Of a stretch of 64,000 nucleotides of DNA, positions 8,471-17,680 are shown in pieces. The first letter of the stretch is position 1. The number at the start of each line of letters is the position of its first letter. The DNA lies in contig NZ_QJJJ01000013.1 in assembly GCF_003201865.1 (NCBI RefSeq), positions 55,966 through 119,965 on the forward strand, written 5' to 3'. The position numbers and the translations under genes were made by a program. This DNA comes from Methylobacterium sp. B4 (GTDB lineage Bacteria > Pseudomonadota > Alphaproteobacteria > Rhizobiales > Beijerinckiaceae). The notes beneath the pieces are model-generated. The model was not told the origin of the DNA and searched no databases. It was given only the letters and a program-made list of their open reading frames with translations.

Positions 8471-9730
8471 GTGGCGTCCCCAGTGATCCGCGTCCTCCAC
8501 ACGGGCGATTGGCATATCGGTCAGACCCTGCGCGGCTTCTCGCGCGAGCGTGAGCACGACGCCGTGTTCGGGCGGCTGGAAGCGATCGTCGTCGAGCGCG
8601 AGGTCGATGCGCTGGTCGTGGCCGGGGACGTGTTCGACAGCCAGAACCCCTCCGGCGAGTCGCAGGCGCGGTTCTACGCGCTGATGGCCCGTTTGCACGC
8701 GGCGCGGCCGGCCATGACCATCGTCATCACCGCCGGCAACCACGATGCCGCCGGCCGGCTGGAGGCGCCTCGCCCCCTGCTCGAAGCGATCGGCGTGCAC
8801 GTGGTCGGCAATGTTCGGCGACGCGACGGCGCGATCGATCTCGCGCGGCACCTCGTTCCGGTGCGCAGCGCCGACGGCGAGACGGCCGCGCAGGTGCTCG
8901 CCGTCTCCTACCCCACCGCGGCCTGCTTGCCGCCGCTCTCCTCGCTCGGCCGGCAGACGCGAGCCGGCGACGCCTCGCCGATCGTCGGCGCGGTGCGCGA
9001 TCTCTACGGTCAGCTCTTCGAGGCGGCGCGTCCGCGCCTGCAGGGTCTGCCGCTGGTCGTCACCGGCCATCTCCACGTGGCGGGCGGCCTCGAATCCGAG
9101 GGCGCCGAGCGCCGCATCCTCGTCGGCGGCGAGCACGCGGTGCCGGCCGACGTGTTCCCCGACGAGGCGCGCTACGTGGCGCTCGGCCATCTCCACCGGG
9201 CGCAGGAACTCGGGCGTGGGCAGGTCCGCTATTGCGGCTCGCTGATTCCGCTCTCGGCCGCAGAGCAGCCTTATCGCCACGGCGTGACCCTGGTGACGCT
9301 GGGAACCGGATCGGCTGTCATCGAGCATATCGAGATCGCCCGGCCCGTGCCCTTCCTGCGCCTGCCGGCATCCGGCGACATGCCGTTGGACGATCTCGGC
9401 GACCATCTGGCCGCCCTGGGCCTCGATCCGAGCCTGCCCCCGGAGGACCGGCCCTACATCCAGGTCCGGCTCGCCCGCGAGGGTCTGCTGCCCGGCTACC
9501 GGGCGGAGGTGGACCGCATCGCCGAGGGCTTTCCGGTGCGCGTGGTGGATGTGCGCGTCACCGTGCCCCCGCAGGTCGCCGCCGGGGTCGCGGAGACCGA
9601 GGTGCCGCCCCCGCGCCTGTCGGAGCGCGACCCTGAGGAACTGTTCCGCCTCGCCTACCGGGCGAAATGGGACGAGGAGCCGGAGCCCGCCCATCTCGAC
9701 GTGTTCCACCGCGCCCGGGCCGAGGCCTGA
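8471..9730 (+). CDS. sbcD: DNA repair exonuclease SbcD (Mre11 family)
   Basis: SbcD is the manganese-dependent nuclease subunit that, with SbcC, opens hairpins and degrades double-strand ends. The 419 residues carry the phosphoesterase motifs in order: TGDWHIG at 11-17 (Asp13, His15), AGDVFD near 53-58, AGNHDAAG near 87-94, and two histidine motifs, TGHLHVAGG near 197-205 and ALGHLHRAQ near 237-245. The C-terminal part is the capping domain. Start is a GTG at 8471, with another in-frame GTG at 8483 that would remove four residues; neither has a strong ribosome site. Its stop lies 12 bases before sbcC, so the two form an operon. Confidence 0.96.
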   Translation: MASPVIRVLHTGDWHIGQTLRGFSREREHDAVFGRLEAIVVEREVDALVVAGDVFDSQNPSGESQARFYALMARLHAARPAMTIVITAGNHDAAGRLEAPRPLLEAIGVHVVGNVRRRDGAIDLARHLVPVRSADGETAAQVLAVSYPTAACLPPLSSLGRQTRAGDASPIVGAVRDLYGQLFEAARPRLQGLPLVVTGHLHVAGGLESEGAERRILVGGEHAVPADVFPDEARYVALGHLHRAQELGRGQVRYCGSLIPLSAAEQPYRHGVTLVTLGTGSAVIEHIEIARPVPFLRLPASGDMPLDDLGDHLAALGLDPSLPPEDRPYIQVRLAREGLLPGYRAEVDRIAEGFPVRVVDVRVTVPPQVAAGVAETEVPPPRLSERDPEELFRLAYRAKWDEEPEPAHLDVFHRARAEA

Positions 9731-9742
9731 GGGGTTATCGCC

Positions 9743-12700
9743 ATGCGCATCCTGGCGATCCGGGGCGAGAATCTCGCGAGCCTTGCCGCACCCTTCGCGG
9801 TCGATCTCGCGGCCGAGCCACTGGGCGCCACCGGCCTGTTCGCGATCACGGGCGAGACCGGCGCCGGCAAGTCAACCATCCTCGACGCGCTCTGCCTCGC
9901 ACTCTACGGGCGCTATCCCCGCGTCGCCGTCAGCCGCCGCGAGGACGTGCCCGATCCGGGCGGCGAGGCGCTGAGCGCCAGTGACGGGCGGGCGATCCTG
10001 CGCCGGGGCGCGGGGGCGGGATTCGCCGAAGTCGACTTCGTGGGCCGGGACGGTGTCGCCTACCGCGTCGGCTGGGAAGCCTACCGCGCCCGCAACCGGG
10101 CGACGGGCAAGCTCCAGGCCGAGCGCCGCCGCCTGCACCGCCTGGATGACGGCAGCGCCGTCGCGGCCGGGAAGACTGCCGTGCTGGAGAAGGTGGTCGA
10201 GCTGACCGATCTGAACTTCGACCAGTTCCGCCGCACGGTACTGCTGGCGCAGGGCGAGTTCGACGCCTTCCTGCTCGCCGCCGAGGGCGAGCGGGCGGAG
10301 CTCCTGGAAAAGATCACCGGCACGGCGATCTATTCCGAGATCTCGAAGCGGGTTCACCTCGGCTACGAGGAGCACCGCCGCGCGGTCGAGGCGCTCGAGA
10401 TGCGCCGCCAGGAGATCGGCCTGCTCGATGAGGACGGCGTGAAGGCCCGCGACACGGAGCGCGCGGAGCGCCTGGCTCAGGTCGCGGCATGGCACGTGGA
10501 GCAGGAAGCGGTCGGCCGTATCCTCGAAACCGCCCGCCGCATCGAAACGGCGCGCACCGCGCTGGCCCAGGCCGAGCAGCGCGCCGCGGCGACCCGGGAG
10601 GTCTCGGCAGCCGCCGCCTCGGACCGGACGCATCTCGCCGAGCTCGACGCGGTCGAGCCGTTGCGCGGCCGGGTCGAAGCGTTGAACGAGGTGGGCCGCG
10701 AGCGTCAGGCGGCGCGGGCCGCGGTCGAGGCCGTCCGGGCTCGCGTCACGGCGGCGCAAGGCCGCGCCGAGGCCTGCGAGGCGACGCGCGCCGAAGCGAG
10801 TGCCGCGGACGAGGCGGCGGAAACCGTGTTCAAGAGTTTCGGTCCGGTTTGGGACCGGGCCGCCGCGCTCGACGCCGCCGTCACCCATGCGGAGCAGGAG
10901 GCGGCCGGAGCCGGGCAGGTCGCGAGCCGCGCCGCCGAGGCGGCGGAGACGGCGAGGATCGCCCTTGCCGCGCTCGACCTGCGTCTTGGTGAGGCGCGGG
11001 AGGCCGGCGCGGCCGCGGCCCGTCGCCTCGACGCCGACCGCGCCCACGCTCCTCTGGCCGAACGCGGCGACGAGTTCGCCCGGCGCATCCGCGAGCGGGC
11101 GCGGCTTCGTGGTCAGGCCGAGGCAGCCGCGGCGGAAGGTGCCGCGCGCCGATGCGAGATCACGGCGTGCGACGGCGACGCGCAGGCCGGAACGGTCCGC
11201 CTCGCCGAGCTTCGTGCGCGCCGGGAGGCACTGGCCGCCGCCCGTGCCGAACGCGAGGCGGCGCTCGAAGCCCTGGCCGAGCCGGCGGCGCAGGTCCGGG
11301 CTGGAGCCCTCGAAGGCCTGCTCGATCTACTTCGCGAAGCCTACGCCCTGGCCGGACGCCATGCCACGGCGCTGGCGGATCGCGCGGCCGCCGCCGAGGC
11401 GGAGACGGAAGCCGCCGCGGCCTTCGCCGAGGCCGCGGCGCGCTACGCGGTCGAGGACGCGGCACTTCAGGAGGCCGGAATCCGGCGCTCCGAGATCGCC
11501 CCGCTGGCGGAACTCGCCGAAGAGAGCGTCTCGCGCGAGGCCGCGCGCCTGCGCAGCCTGCTCGTGTCCGGCGGCCCCTGCCCCGTCTGCGGCAGCGCCG
11601 ACCATCCCCACGCCCACGAATCCGAGGGTGCGCTCGGTCGGCTCGCCGGGGAGATGCGCGCCCGGCGGGCCGAACTCGATGAGCGGATCGGTCGGCATCA
11701 AGCCGCCCGCGACCGCGACCGCGGCGACGCGGCGGCGGCGGAGGGCCGGCTCGAAGACGCACAGGAGCGGGCCGCCGCGGCCGCCGAAGCCGCAGCGGCG
11801 GCGGGCACCCGCTACCGCGCCGCTCTGCCCACGCTGGCCACCGCGCTCGAAGCCGCCGGGCTCGCTTGCGTGCTGCCGCAGGAGCCCGATGCGCCGGTGC
11901 TGGCCGCAACCGGGGCAACGGCGCGGGCCGAGCGCGACGCGGTCCTTCGATCATTGACGGCAGCGCGGACCCTGCGCGGCGAGATCGACGGCCTGATCCG
12001 GGATCGCGACGCGGCCGAGGCGCGGGCGGAGGCGGAGACCCGTGCCCTCGACGCCCTCACCCGGCGCCGGACCGAGGCCGGACTCGCCGCCGAGCGGGCC
12101 GAGAGCACGCGCGCCGCGCTGCTTCAGCGCGTCGCCGATCTCTCGGACGAGATCGGCCCTGCCCTGAGTGCCGCCGACCTGAGCCTGCCCGATCTCGACC
12201 GCGCCTCGGAGGAAGCGGCCGATCGAATCGCCGCGCTCGGGCAGGCCTATGCGGGCCTGCGCGCGCAGCATGCGGAGCTCGAGGCCCAGATCGCGGCCTT
12301 GGCTCCGGAACGGGCCGCTGCAGCCTCCTTGAGCGAGACCGAGGCGCGCGCGGCAGCCAAGGCCCGCACCGAGGCGGCCGAGCGGCAGGCGCGGCTGGCG
12401 CAGTCACGGCAGGAGCGGGCCGGCCTCCTCGGCGGCGAGGCGACCGGTGCCCACCGCACCCGGCTCAACAACGAGCGCCACGCGGCGCGCGATGCGCTGA
12501 AGGAGGCGCAGGCGGCCTGTGCCGAGGCTGCCCGCGCCCTGACGGGTGCCATCGCCGAAGCGGCCGGTGCCGCCGCGGCCGCGGAGCGTGCCGACGCCCG
12601 CTACGCTGCGACCGACGCGGCCTTCACCCAGGCTTGCGGCGCGCGGGGACGCGAGGCGGTGTCCGCCCTCCTCGCGCTGCCCCCAGAGGCGCGAACCGCG

Positions 12701-13489
12701 CTGCGCGCGCGGCTCGACCGGTTGTCGCGCGAGGAGAGCGAGGCCGCGACCGCGCTCGCCACACGCCGTGCGGATCTCGATGCGCTCCGCTCGGAGGTCG
12801 AGATCGACTTGGCGGCGGCCCGGGCCGAGTCCGCGCGCCTCTCGGAGGCGATCGCGGAGGCACAGCAGCGGTTGGGCGCCCTCGACGCGGAACTGCGCCG
12901 GGACGAGGCGGCACGCGCCAAGGCCGCCGACCTCGCCGGGCAGATCGAGACGGCGCGGGCCGAACTCTCTACCTGGCACCGGGTCGAGGAGGCGATCGGC
13001 TCGGCCGGCGGCGACCGTTTCCGCCGTTTTGCGCAGGGCGTGACCCTCGATCACCTCGTTCATCTCGCCAACGAGCAGCTTCGGGCGCTCAGCCCGCGCT
13101 ACCGCCTCGCCCGCAGCGCGGGGGCCGACCTCGCCCTCCACGTCGTGGATCGCGATATGGGCGACGAGCGCCGGGCCACGCGCAGCCTCTCGGGGGGTGA
13201 GCGCTTCCTCGTCTCCCTGGCGCTCGCGCTCGCGCTGTCGGGCCTGGAGGGGCGGCAATCCTTCGTCGACACCCTGTTCATCGACGAGGGCTTCGGCTCG
13301 CTCGATGCCGAAACCCTCGATCTCGCCGTCGATGCGCTGGAGACGCTCCAGGGGTGCGGCCGGAAGGTCGGCGTCATCACCCATGTCGCCGGCATGATGG
13401 AGCGCATCGCTGTCCAGATCCGCGTGGAGAAGCGCGGTAGCGGCCGCAGCGTCGTCCGCGTTGTGGATCGCGGCACTGCCCTCGCTTGA
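9743..13489 (+). CDS. sbcC: Exonuclease subunit SbcC (Rad50-like SMC ATPase)
   Basis: The 1,248-residue protein is the ATPase partner of SbcD. The Walker A motif GETGAGKST is at residues 37-45. Long Ala/Glu/Arg-rich coiled-coil arms flank the zinc hook GGPCPVCGSADHPH with Cys613 and Cys616. The ABC signature SLSGGERFLVSLAL lies near 1150 and the Walker B/D-loop segment LFIDEGFGSLDAE near 1180. It works as a dimer that holds DNA ends while SbcD cuts. It starts 12 bases after sbcD, with GAGGGG upstream of the ATG. The coiled-coil is strikingly alanine-rich, which follows the local GC bias and opens long meaningless frames on the other strand. Confidence 0.96.
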   Translation: MRILAIRGENLASLAAPFAVDLAAEPLGATGLFAITGETGAGKSTILDALCLALYGRYPRVAVSRREDVPDPGGEALSASDGRAILRRGAGAGFAEVDFVGRDGVAYRVGWEAYRARNRATGKLQAERRRLHRLDDGSAVAAGKTAVLEKVVELTDLNFDQFRRTVLLAQGEFDAFLLAAEGERAELLEKITGTAIYSEISKRVHLGYEEHRRAVEALEMRRQEIGLLDEDGVKARDTERAERLAQVAAWHVEQEAVGRILETARRIETARTALAQAEQRAAATREVSAAAASDRTHLAELDAVEPLRGRVEALNEVGRERQAARAAVEAVRARVTAAQGRAEACEATRAEASAADEAAETVFKSFGPVWDRAAALDAAVTHAEQEAAGAGQVASRAAEAAETARIALAALDLRLGEAREAGAAAARRLDADRAHAPLAERGDEFARRIRERARLRGQAEAAAAEGAARRCEITACDGDAQAGTVRLAELRARREALAAARAEREAALEALAEPAAQVRAGALEGLLDLLREAYALAGRHATALADRAAAAEAETEAAAAFAEAAARYAVEDAALQEAGIRRSEIAPLAELAEESVSREAARLRSLLVSGGPCPVCGSADHPHAHESEGALGRLAGEMRARRAELDERIGRHQAARDRDRGDAAAAEGRLEDAQERAAAAAEAAAAAGTRYRAALPTLATALEAAGLACVLPQEPDAPVLAATGATARAERDAVLRSLTAARTLRGEIDGLIRDRDAAEARAEAETRALDALTRRRTEAGLAAERAESTRAALLQRVADLSDEIGPALSAADLSLPDLDRASEEAADRIAALGQAYAGLRAQHAELEAQIAALAPERAAAASLSETEARAAAKARTEAAERQARLAQSRQERAGLLGGEATGAHRTRLNNERHAARDALKEAQAACAEAARALTGAIAEAAGAAAAAERADARYAATDAAFTQACGARGREAVSALLALPPEARTALRARLDRLSREESEAATALATRRADLDALRSEVEIDLAAARAESARLSEAIAEAQQRLGALDAELRRDEAARAKAADLAGQIETARAELSTWHRVEEAIGSAGGDRFRRFAQGVTLDHLVHLANEQLRALSPRYRLARSAGADLALHVVDRDMGDERRATRSLSGGERFLVSLALALALSGLEGRQSFVDTLFIDEGFGSLDAETLDLAVDALETLQGCGRKVGVITHVAGMMERIAVQIRVEKRGSGRSVVRVVDRGTALA

Positions 13490-13762
13490 GGCAACGAAGC
13501 GGTTGCATCCTTCCTAGGCATCGCTGCACGGCCGAGCGGCAAGCGGCAGCGTTTCAAGCGCTTCGCTGGGAAGGTCCTGGGCGAAGAGGCCGTCCGACGA
13601 TTTGGCACGAGGGCTGCATCAGGGCTGACCGCTACCTCCGGGTGGCAGGCGGGGCAACGGCGCCCCGCGATGCGGACGGCGCCTGTCCGGACAACCTCCC
13701 CGCATGAGCGGCCCCGCCCGGCGCGTCCGGGCGGCGCGCGTCAAAGCCGAACGAGCACGCCG

Positions 13763-15022
13763 ATGGCTTCCTTCAAGACGGTCATGAAGTCGGGCCACCC
13801 CCCGACCCTCTTCGCCGCTTTCCTCTACTTCGATTTCTGCTTCGCGATCTGGGTGCTGAACGGCGCCATGGGTCCGTTCATCACCGAGACCTACGGGCTC
13901 AGCCCGGCCCAGACCGGCTTCATGATCTCGCTGCCGATCCTCGCGGGCGCGATCATGCGCTTTCCGCTCGGCGTGCTCGCCCAGTATATCGGCCGCAAGA
14001 ACGCCGCGCTCACCGAGATGGGTGTCATCGTACTGGCGATGATCTACGGTTTCTTCTTCGTTTCTACTTACAACGACGTGCTGGCGATGGGCGTGCTCCT
14101 CGGCATCGCCGGAGCGTCCTTCGGCGTGGCGCTCTCGCTCGGTTCGGGCTGGTTCCCGCCGGAGCACAAGGGGCTCGCCATGGGCATCGCGGGGGCGGGC
14201 AATTCGGGCACCGTGCTCGCCGTGCTGTTCGCCCCGCCCCTGGCCCAGGCCTATGGCTGGCAGGCGGTCTACGGCTTCGCCGGCATCGTGATGATCCTGC
14301 CGATCCTGGTGATGATCTTCCTCGCCAAGGAGCCGCCGGATTGCCACGGCCAGAGCTTCAAGGAGCACGTCTCCTGCCTGTTCACGAAGGACGGCTGGGC
14401 CTTCTCGCTGATCTACGTCATCACCTTCGGCGGCTTCATCGGCCTCTCGAACTTCCTGCCGACCTTCTTCTACGAGCAGTTCGCGGTCACCAAGGTCGAG
14501 GCCGGACGCCTCACCATGCTCGCCGCTCTGATGGGTTCGGGCATCCGCATCGTGGGCGGCTACTATGCCGACCGCATGGGCGGGATCCTCGTGCTCTCGC
14601 TGGTCCTGCTCGCGGCGATCGGGTCGTTCCTCGCGCTCACCGCGACGCCCTCGCTGGCCGTCACCACGATCCTGTTCATGCTTTGCTTCGCCGCGCTCGG
14701 TGCGGGCAACGGCGCGCTGTTCCAGCTCGTGCCCCTGCGCTGGCCCACGAACACCGCGGTGGCCGGCTCGATGATCGGTGAGGTCGGCGCGCTCGGCGGG
14801 GCGATCCTGCCCAACGTCATGGGTCTTTCGAAGCAGTACACGGGGGGCTTTGCCACCGGCTTCGTCTCCTACGCGGTGTTCACGGGCGTCGTGCTCGGTT
14901 GCCTCTTCATGTGGCAGCGCAAGTGGGTCGGCAGCTGGGTCGGCCCGCGGGGCAAGGTGCTCGATCAGCCGGCGGAGACGCAGGCCGCCGCCGGTGCCCG
15001 GATCGAACACGCCACCGCCTGA
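13763..15022 (+). CDS. NNP-type nitrate/nitrite transporter (MFS, NarK/NasA-like)
   Basis: The 419-residue protein has about twelve hydrophobic segments and belongs to the nitrate/nitrite porter branch of the major facilitator superfamily. The first nitrate signature is GIAGAGNSGTVLAVLFAPPL after transmembrane segment 5, and the second glycine-rich motif is GAGNGALFQLVP in the second half. The MFS A-like loop (YIGRKNAAL) is present. It should move nitrate or nitrite across the inner membrane. The start at 13763 (MASFKTVMKSGHPPTL) matches the usual N-terminus; the frame is open upstream without a membrane-protein pattern. No nitrate reductase gene is next to it. A hairpin at 15048-15070 follows. 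Confidence 0.9.
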   Translation: MASFKTVMKSGHPPTLFAAFLYFDFCFAIWVLNGAMGPFITETYGLSPAQTGFMISLPILAGAIMRFPLGVLAQYIGRKNAALTEMGVIVLAMIYGFFFVSTYNDVLAMGVLLGIAGASFGVALSLGSGWFPPEHKGLAMGIAGAGNSGTVLAVLFAPPLAQAYGWQAVYGFAGIVMILPILVMIFLAKEPPDCHGQSFKEHVSCLFTKDGWAFSLIYVITFGGFIGLSNFLPTFFYEQFAVTKVEAGRLTMLAALMGSGIRIVGGYYADRMGGILVLSLVLLAAIGSFLALTATPSLAVTTILFMLCFAALGAGNGALFQLVPLRWPTNTAVAGSMIGEVGALGGAILPNVMGLSKQYTGGFATGFVSYAVFTGVVLGCLFMWQRKWVGSWVGPRGKVLDQPAETQAAAGARIEHATA

Positions 15023-15047
15023 GCCGGGCGCGGTCATGCCATCCCAG

Positions 15048-15070
15048 ACGGGGGCCTTCATGGCCCCCGT
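15048..15070 (+). terminator. Hairpin terminator after the nitrate-type transporter
   Basis: ACGGGGGCC at 15048-15056 pairs perfectly with GGCCCCCGT at 15062-15070 around a TTCAT loop, followed by TTCG. The T-tract is short. It lies between two convergent genes, the transporter and comF. Confidence 0.6.
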
Positions 15071-15084
15071 TTCGCGTCGGGCGA

Positions 15085-15846
15085 TCAGAGCCCGTCACGC
15101 GTCACGGTCGCGAAGGTGAGCAGATCGACGCTCGCCGCGCCGCCGCGCAGGAGCACGCGGGCCGCGGCGTTGCCGGTCGCGCCGGTGGTCGTGACGTCGT
15201 CGATGAGGAGCAGGCGACGCCCGGCGATCCTCGGGCGCGCCCCGACCGGCACCCGGAAGGCTCCCTGCAGGTTCTCGGCGCGCTGGTGGCGGGTGAGACC
15301 CACCTGAGGCCGCGTCGCCTTGACCCGCGCCAGTGCCCGCAGGTCGCAGGGCTTGCCAGAGAGGCGTCCGATCTCGCGCGCGAGGAGGGCGGCCTGATTG
15401 AAGCGCCGCCGCCACAGTCTCAGGCCATGGAGCGGCACCGGCAGGATCAGGTCGGCCCCGTCCAGCAACTCGCCCCCGGCGCCGGCCATCATGCGGGCCA
15501 TGGTCCGGGCGAGGTCGAGGCGGTCGTTGTATTTCAGGCGATGGACGAGGTCTCGTGCGGTACCCTCGTAAATGGCGACCGCACGGGCACGGTCATAGAC
15601 GGGCGGTTCCGCGATCGCGCCCGGCGAGAGGAGGGCGCCGATGCCGAGATCGAGTGCGAAGGGCGTGCCCAGGCGCTCGCAGAAGGGCCGTTCGATCAGC
15701 CGGAGCCCGCTCCAGCAGGCGGCGCAGAGCGCGTGCGGGTCACCGGTGGCAGCACCGCAGCCGACGCAGGTCGGCGGGTAGATCAGGCCGATGGCGGTCG
15801 CCGCCGCCCGGCGCAGACTCCCGGCGAGACCGGGAAGTCCGCGCAT
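15085..15846 (-). CDS. ComF family protein (phosphoribosyltransferase-like)
   Basis: The 253-residue protein has the ComF layout. An N-terminal four-cysteine zinc motif (Cys27, Cys30, Cys41, Cys44 in CVGCG and CAACW) is followed by a type I phosphoribosyltransferase fold whose PRPP loop is LLLIDDVTTTGAT at 212-224. In naturally transformable bacteria ComF is needed for uptake of single-stranded DNA; elsewhere its role is not settled. The central segment LKYNDRLDLA and the downstream PLHGLRLWRRRFNQA are typical. It is a single gene, convergent with the nitrate transporter. A small secreted-protein gene ends at 15870 and points in the same direction. Confidence 0.9.
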   Translation of the reverse strand: MRGLPGLAGSLRRAAATAIGLIYPPTCVGCGAATGDPHALCAACWSGLRLIERPFCERLGTPFALDLGIGALLSPGAIAEPPVYDRARAVAIYEGTARDLVHRLKYNDRLDLARTMARMMAGAGGELLDGADLILPVPLHGLRLWRRRFNQAALLAREIGRLSGKPCDLRALARVKATRPQVGLTRHQRAENLQGAFRVPVGARPRIAGRRLLLIDDVTTTGATGNAAARVLLRGGAASVDLLTFATVTRDGL

Positions 15847-15869
15847 GCGAACGGGACCGCCTCAACCGA

Positions 15870-16091
15870 TCAGCGGCCCGCGCTTCCGCTGTCCTGGGCC
15901 GCCTTGTCCTTCTTGTTGGCCCGGTGGTGGCCGACGGCACAACCGGCGGCGGCACCCGCGACGCCGTGACCGACGGCGTGTCCGGCAAGGCCACCCACCA
16001 CGGCACCCTTCATGCAGCCCTTGGCCTCCGCAACGCTGGAAAGAGCGACGGCGGCAAAGATCAGACCGGCGCGGATGAAAATCCGTGTCAT
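15870..16091 (-). CDS. Small exported glycine/histidine-rich protein
   Basis: The 73-residue protein starts with a clear signal peptide (MTRIFIRAGLIFAAVALSSV, cleavage near AEA). The mature part has a run of glycine and histidine in GxxxG-like spacing (VVGGLAGHAVGHGVAGAAAG) followed by CAVGHHRANKKDK and a polar tail. This resembles glycine-zipper proteins that insert in or coat membranes. Two cysteines remain after cleavage. The ATG at 16091 follows AAGGAGATTGAAC, an excellent ribosome site; the longer open frame upstream lacks one. I cannot name a function. It lies upstream of comF on the same strand, 23 bases away. Confidence 0.75.
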   Translation of the reverse strand: MTRIFIRAGLIFAAVALSSVAEAKGCMKGAVVGGLAGHAVGHGVAGAAAGCAVGHHRANKKDKAAQDSGSAGR

Positions 16092-16286
16092 GTTCAATCT
16101 CCTTGATCGACGGGCAGAAACGGACATTTCAAGCTTCGGTTCCCGGACATTTCGCCAGCGAGGGATAACGAAACGTAAGCCACGATCGAACCGTCCAGCC
16201 CCTTGTCGAGACAGGCCTTACGCGGGATGGGAGGCAGCGGCCCGACCCTGGCCGACACCGCTCCGCCGCACCATCTGCCGACATCC

Positions 16287-17180
16287 ATGAACACGACATC
16301 TCCCCTCTTCGATTCGAGCCTCGTCCGCCACCGCATCGGGCGAGCCCGTGCCGGCGGCTATGCCGGCTTCCTGCTTGAGCGCGTCGCCGACGACCTCGAG
16401 GATCGTCTGGCGGCGGTGACCCGCGCTTTCCCCCTCGGGCTCGACCTCGGCACGCCGCTGCCGGCCCTGGCCGAGCGGCTGCGCCGAAGCGGACGGGTCG
16501 AGCGGATGATCCGCCTGAGCCCAGTCTCGGAACCCGGTTCTTCGCTGGTCGGCGATCCCGAATTCCTGCCCTTCGGCGCGACGGCGGGATTCGATCTCGC
16601 CGTCTCGGCGCTGGCGCTTCAACACGTAAACGATCTACCGGGCACCCTCATCCAGGCCCGGCGCGCATTGAAGCCGGACGGCCTGCTCGTCGCCTGCCTG
16701 CTCGGCGGGGCGAGCCTGACCGAGCTGCGTCAGGCCTTTCTCCAGGCCGAGAGCGAGACGGAGGGCGGCGCCAGCCCTCGCGTCGCGCCGTTCGCCGAGT
16801 TGCGAGACCTCGGCGGTCTGATGCAGCGGGCGGGCTTCGCCCTGCCGGTGGTGGATGCCGACATCATCACCGTGCGCTACGGCGATCCGTTCGCGCTGAT
16901 GCGGGATCTGCGGGCGATGGGCCTGACCAACGCCCTGACCGACCGCCGCCGCACGCCGCTGCGCCGCCGCACGCTCCTGCGCGCCGCCGAAATCTACGCC
17001 GAGCGCTTCTCCGACCCGGACGGGCGCCTGCGCGCGACCTTCGAGATTCTCTGGCTCTCGGGCTGGGTGCCCCACGAGAGCCAGCAGAAGCCGCTGCGGC
17101 CGGGCAGCGCGAAGGCGCGCCTCGCCGATGCCCTCGGCACCGCCGAACATACCTTGCCGCTTCGGGGAGACGAATCGTGA
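16287..17180 (+). CDS. SAM-dependent methyltransferase-fold protein (NDUFAF5-like)
   Basis: The 297-residue protein resembles the bacterial relatives of mitochondrial NDUFAF5, a class I methyltransferase-fold factor linked to complex I assembly. Visible are the N-terminal segment LVRHRIGRAR, a shortened motif I (LDLGTPLPAL, without the usual glycine-rich loop), and VSALALQHVNDLPG followed by ARRALKPDGLLV, the characteristic motif II/III region. The C-terminal part holds RDLRAMGLTNAL, a segment typical of the family. The start at 16287 (MNTTSPLFDSSL) fits homologue length; an in-frame ATG at 16203 would add 28 unusual residues. It overlaps the DUF427 gene by four bases. Confidence 0.85.
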   Translation: MNTTSPLFDSSLVRHRIGRARAGGYAGFLLERVADDLEDRLAAVTRAFPLGLDLGTPLPALAERLRRSGRVERMIRLSPVSEPGSSLVGDPEFLPFGATAGFDLAVSALALQHVNDLPGTLIQARRALKPDGLLVACLLGGASLTELRQAFLQAESETEGGASPRVAPFAELRDLGGLMQRAGFALPVVDADIITVRYGDPFALMRDLRAMGLTNALTDRRRTPLRRRTLLRAAEIYAERFSDPDGRLRATFEILWLSGWVPHESQQKPLRPGSAKARLADALGTAEHTLPLRGDES

Positions 17181-17533
17181 AGGAGCCCGGGCCTCACCAT
17201 CCGATCACGATCACGCCGCATGGGGGCCATGTGCGGGTAATCGCCGGGGGACGCATCGTCGCCGAGACCGACCGGGCGCTCGAACTGCGCGAGGCGGGCT
17301 ACGGGGCCGTCCTCTACGTCCCGCGCGCGGATATCGACGCCGCCGCCCTGGCGCCGAGCCCGCAGCGCAGCCATTGCCCCTACAAGGGCGAGGCGTCCTA
17401 CTTCGATCTCTCGGTCGGCGGCGCGCTGCGCCCGGCCGTGGCCTGGAGTTACGAGAATCCGTTCCCGGCCGTCTCGCGCATTCGCGGGCATGTCGCGTTC
17501 TACCCGGATCGCGTCGACGCGATCGAAGCGTGA
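17177..17533 (+). CDS. DUF427 domain protein
   Basis: The 118-residue protein is a single DUF427 domain, a small beta-rich fold of unknown biochemical function. Diagnostic pieces are GGRIVAETDRALELREAGY, the strand VLYVPRADID, the loop SHCPYKGEASYFDL and the closing segment AVAWSYENPFPA. It begins with GTG in a GTGA overlap with the stop of the methyltransferase-like gene, so the pair is almost certainly co-translated. There is no signal peptide. A palindromic repeat begins about 30 bases after its stop. Confidence 0.9.
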   Translation: MKEPGPHHPITITPHGGHVRVIAGGRIVAETDRALELREAGYGAVLYVPRADIDAAALAPSPQRSHCPYKGEASYFDLSVGGALRPAVAWSYENPFPAVSRIRGHVAFYPDRVDAIEA

Positions 17534-17564
17534 CCGAGGGGGCACCGCTGAAGGCATGTTTGCC

Positions 17565-17652
17565 CGTCATCGCGAGGCGGAGCCGAAGCGATTCAGCGCG
17601 CCGCACCCGCCGGAAAGATCGCGCCCTGGATCGCTGTCGCTCGCAATGACGG
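17565..17652. repeat. REP-like palindromic element, best-preserved copy
   Basis: The left end CCGTCATCGCGAGGCGGAGC and the following CGAAGCGATTCAG are mirrored by CTGGATCGCTGTCGCTCGC and AATGACGG at the right end. Folded, it would give a long imperfect hairpin with a central GC-rich loop. It lies between two convergent genes (DUF427 and the DUF6880 gene). Related worn copies are at 4676-4761 and 23908-23984. Confidence 0.65.
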
Positions 17653-17680
17653 TCGGCGAGCGGCGTGCGAGGATTTGCCG

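Noticed and set aside
9872..13384. Several long minus-strand frames opposite sbcC
   Set aside because: They mirror the Ala/Glu/Arg-rich coiled-coil coding sequence and have no protein features of their own.
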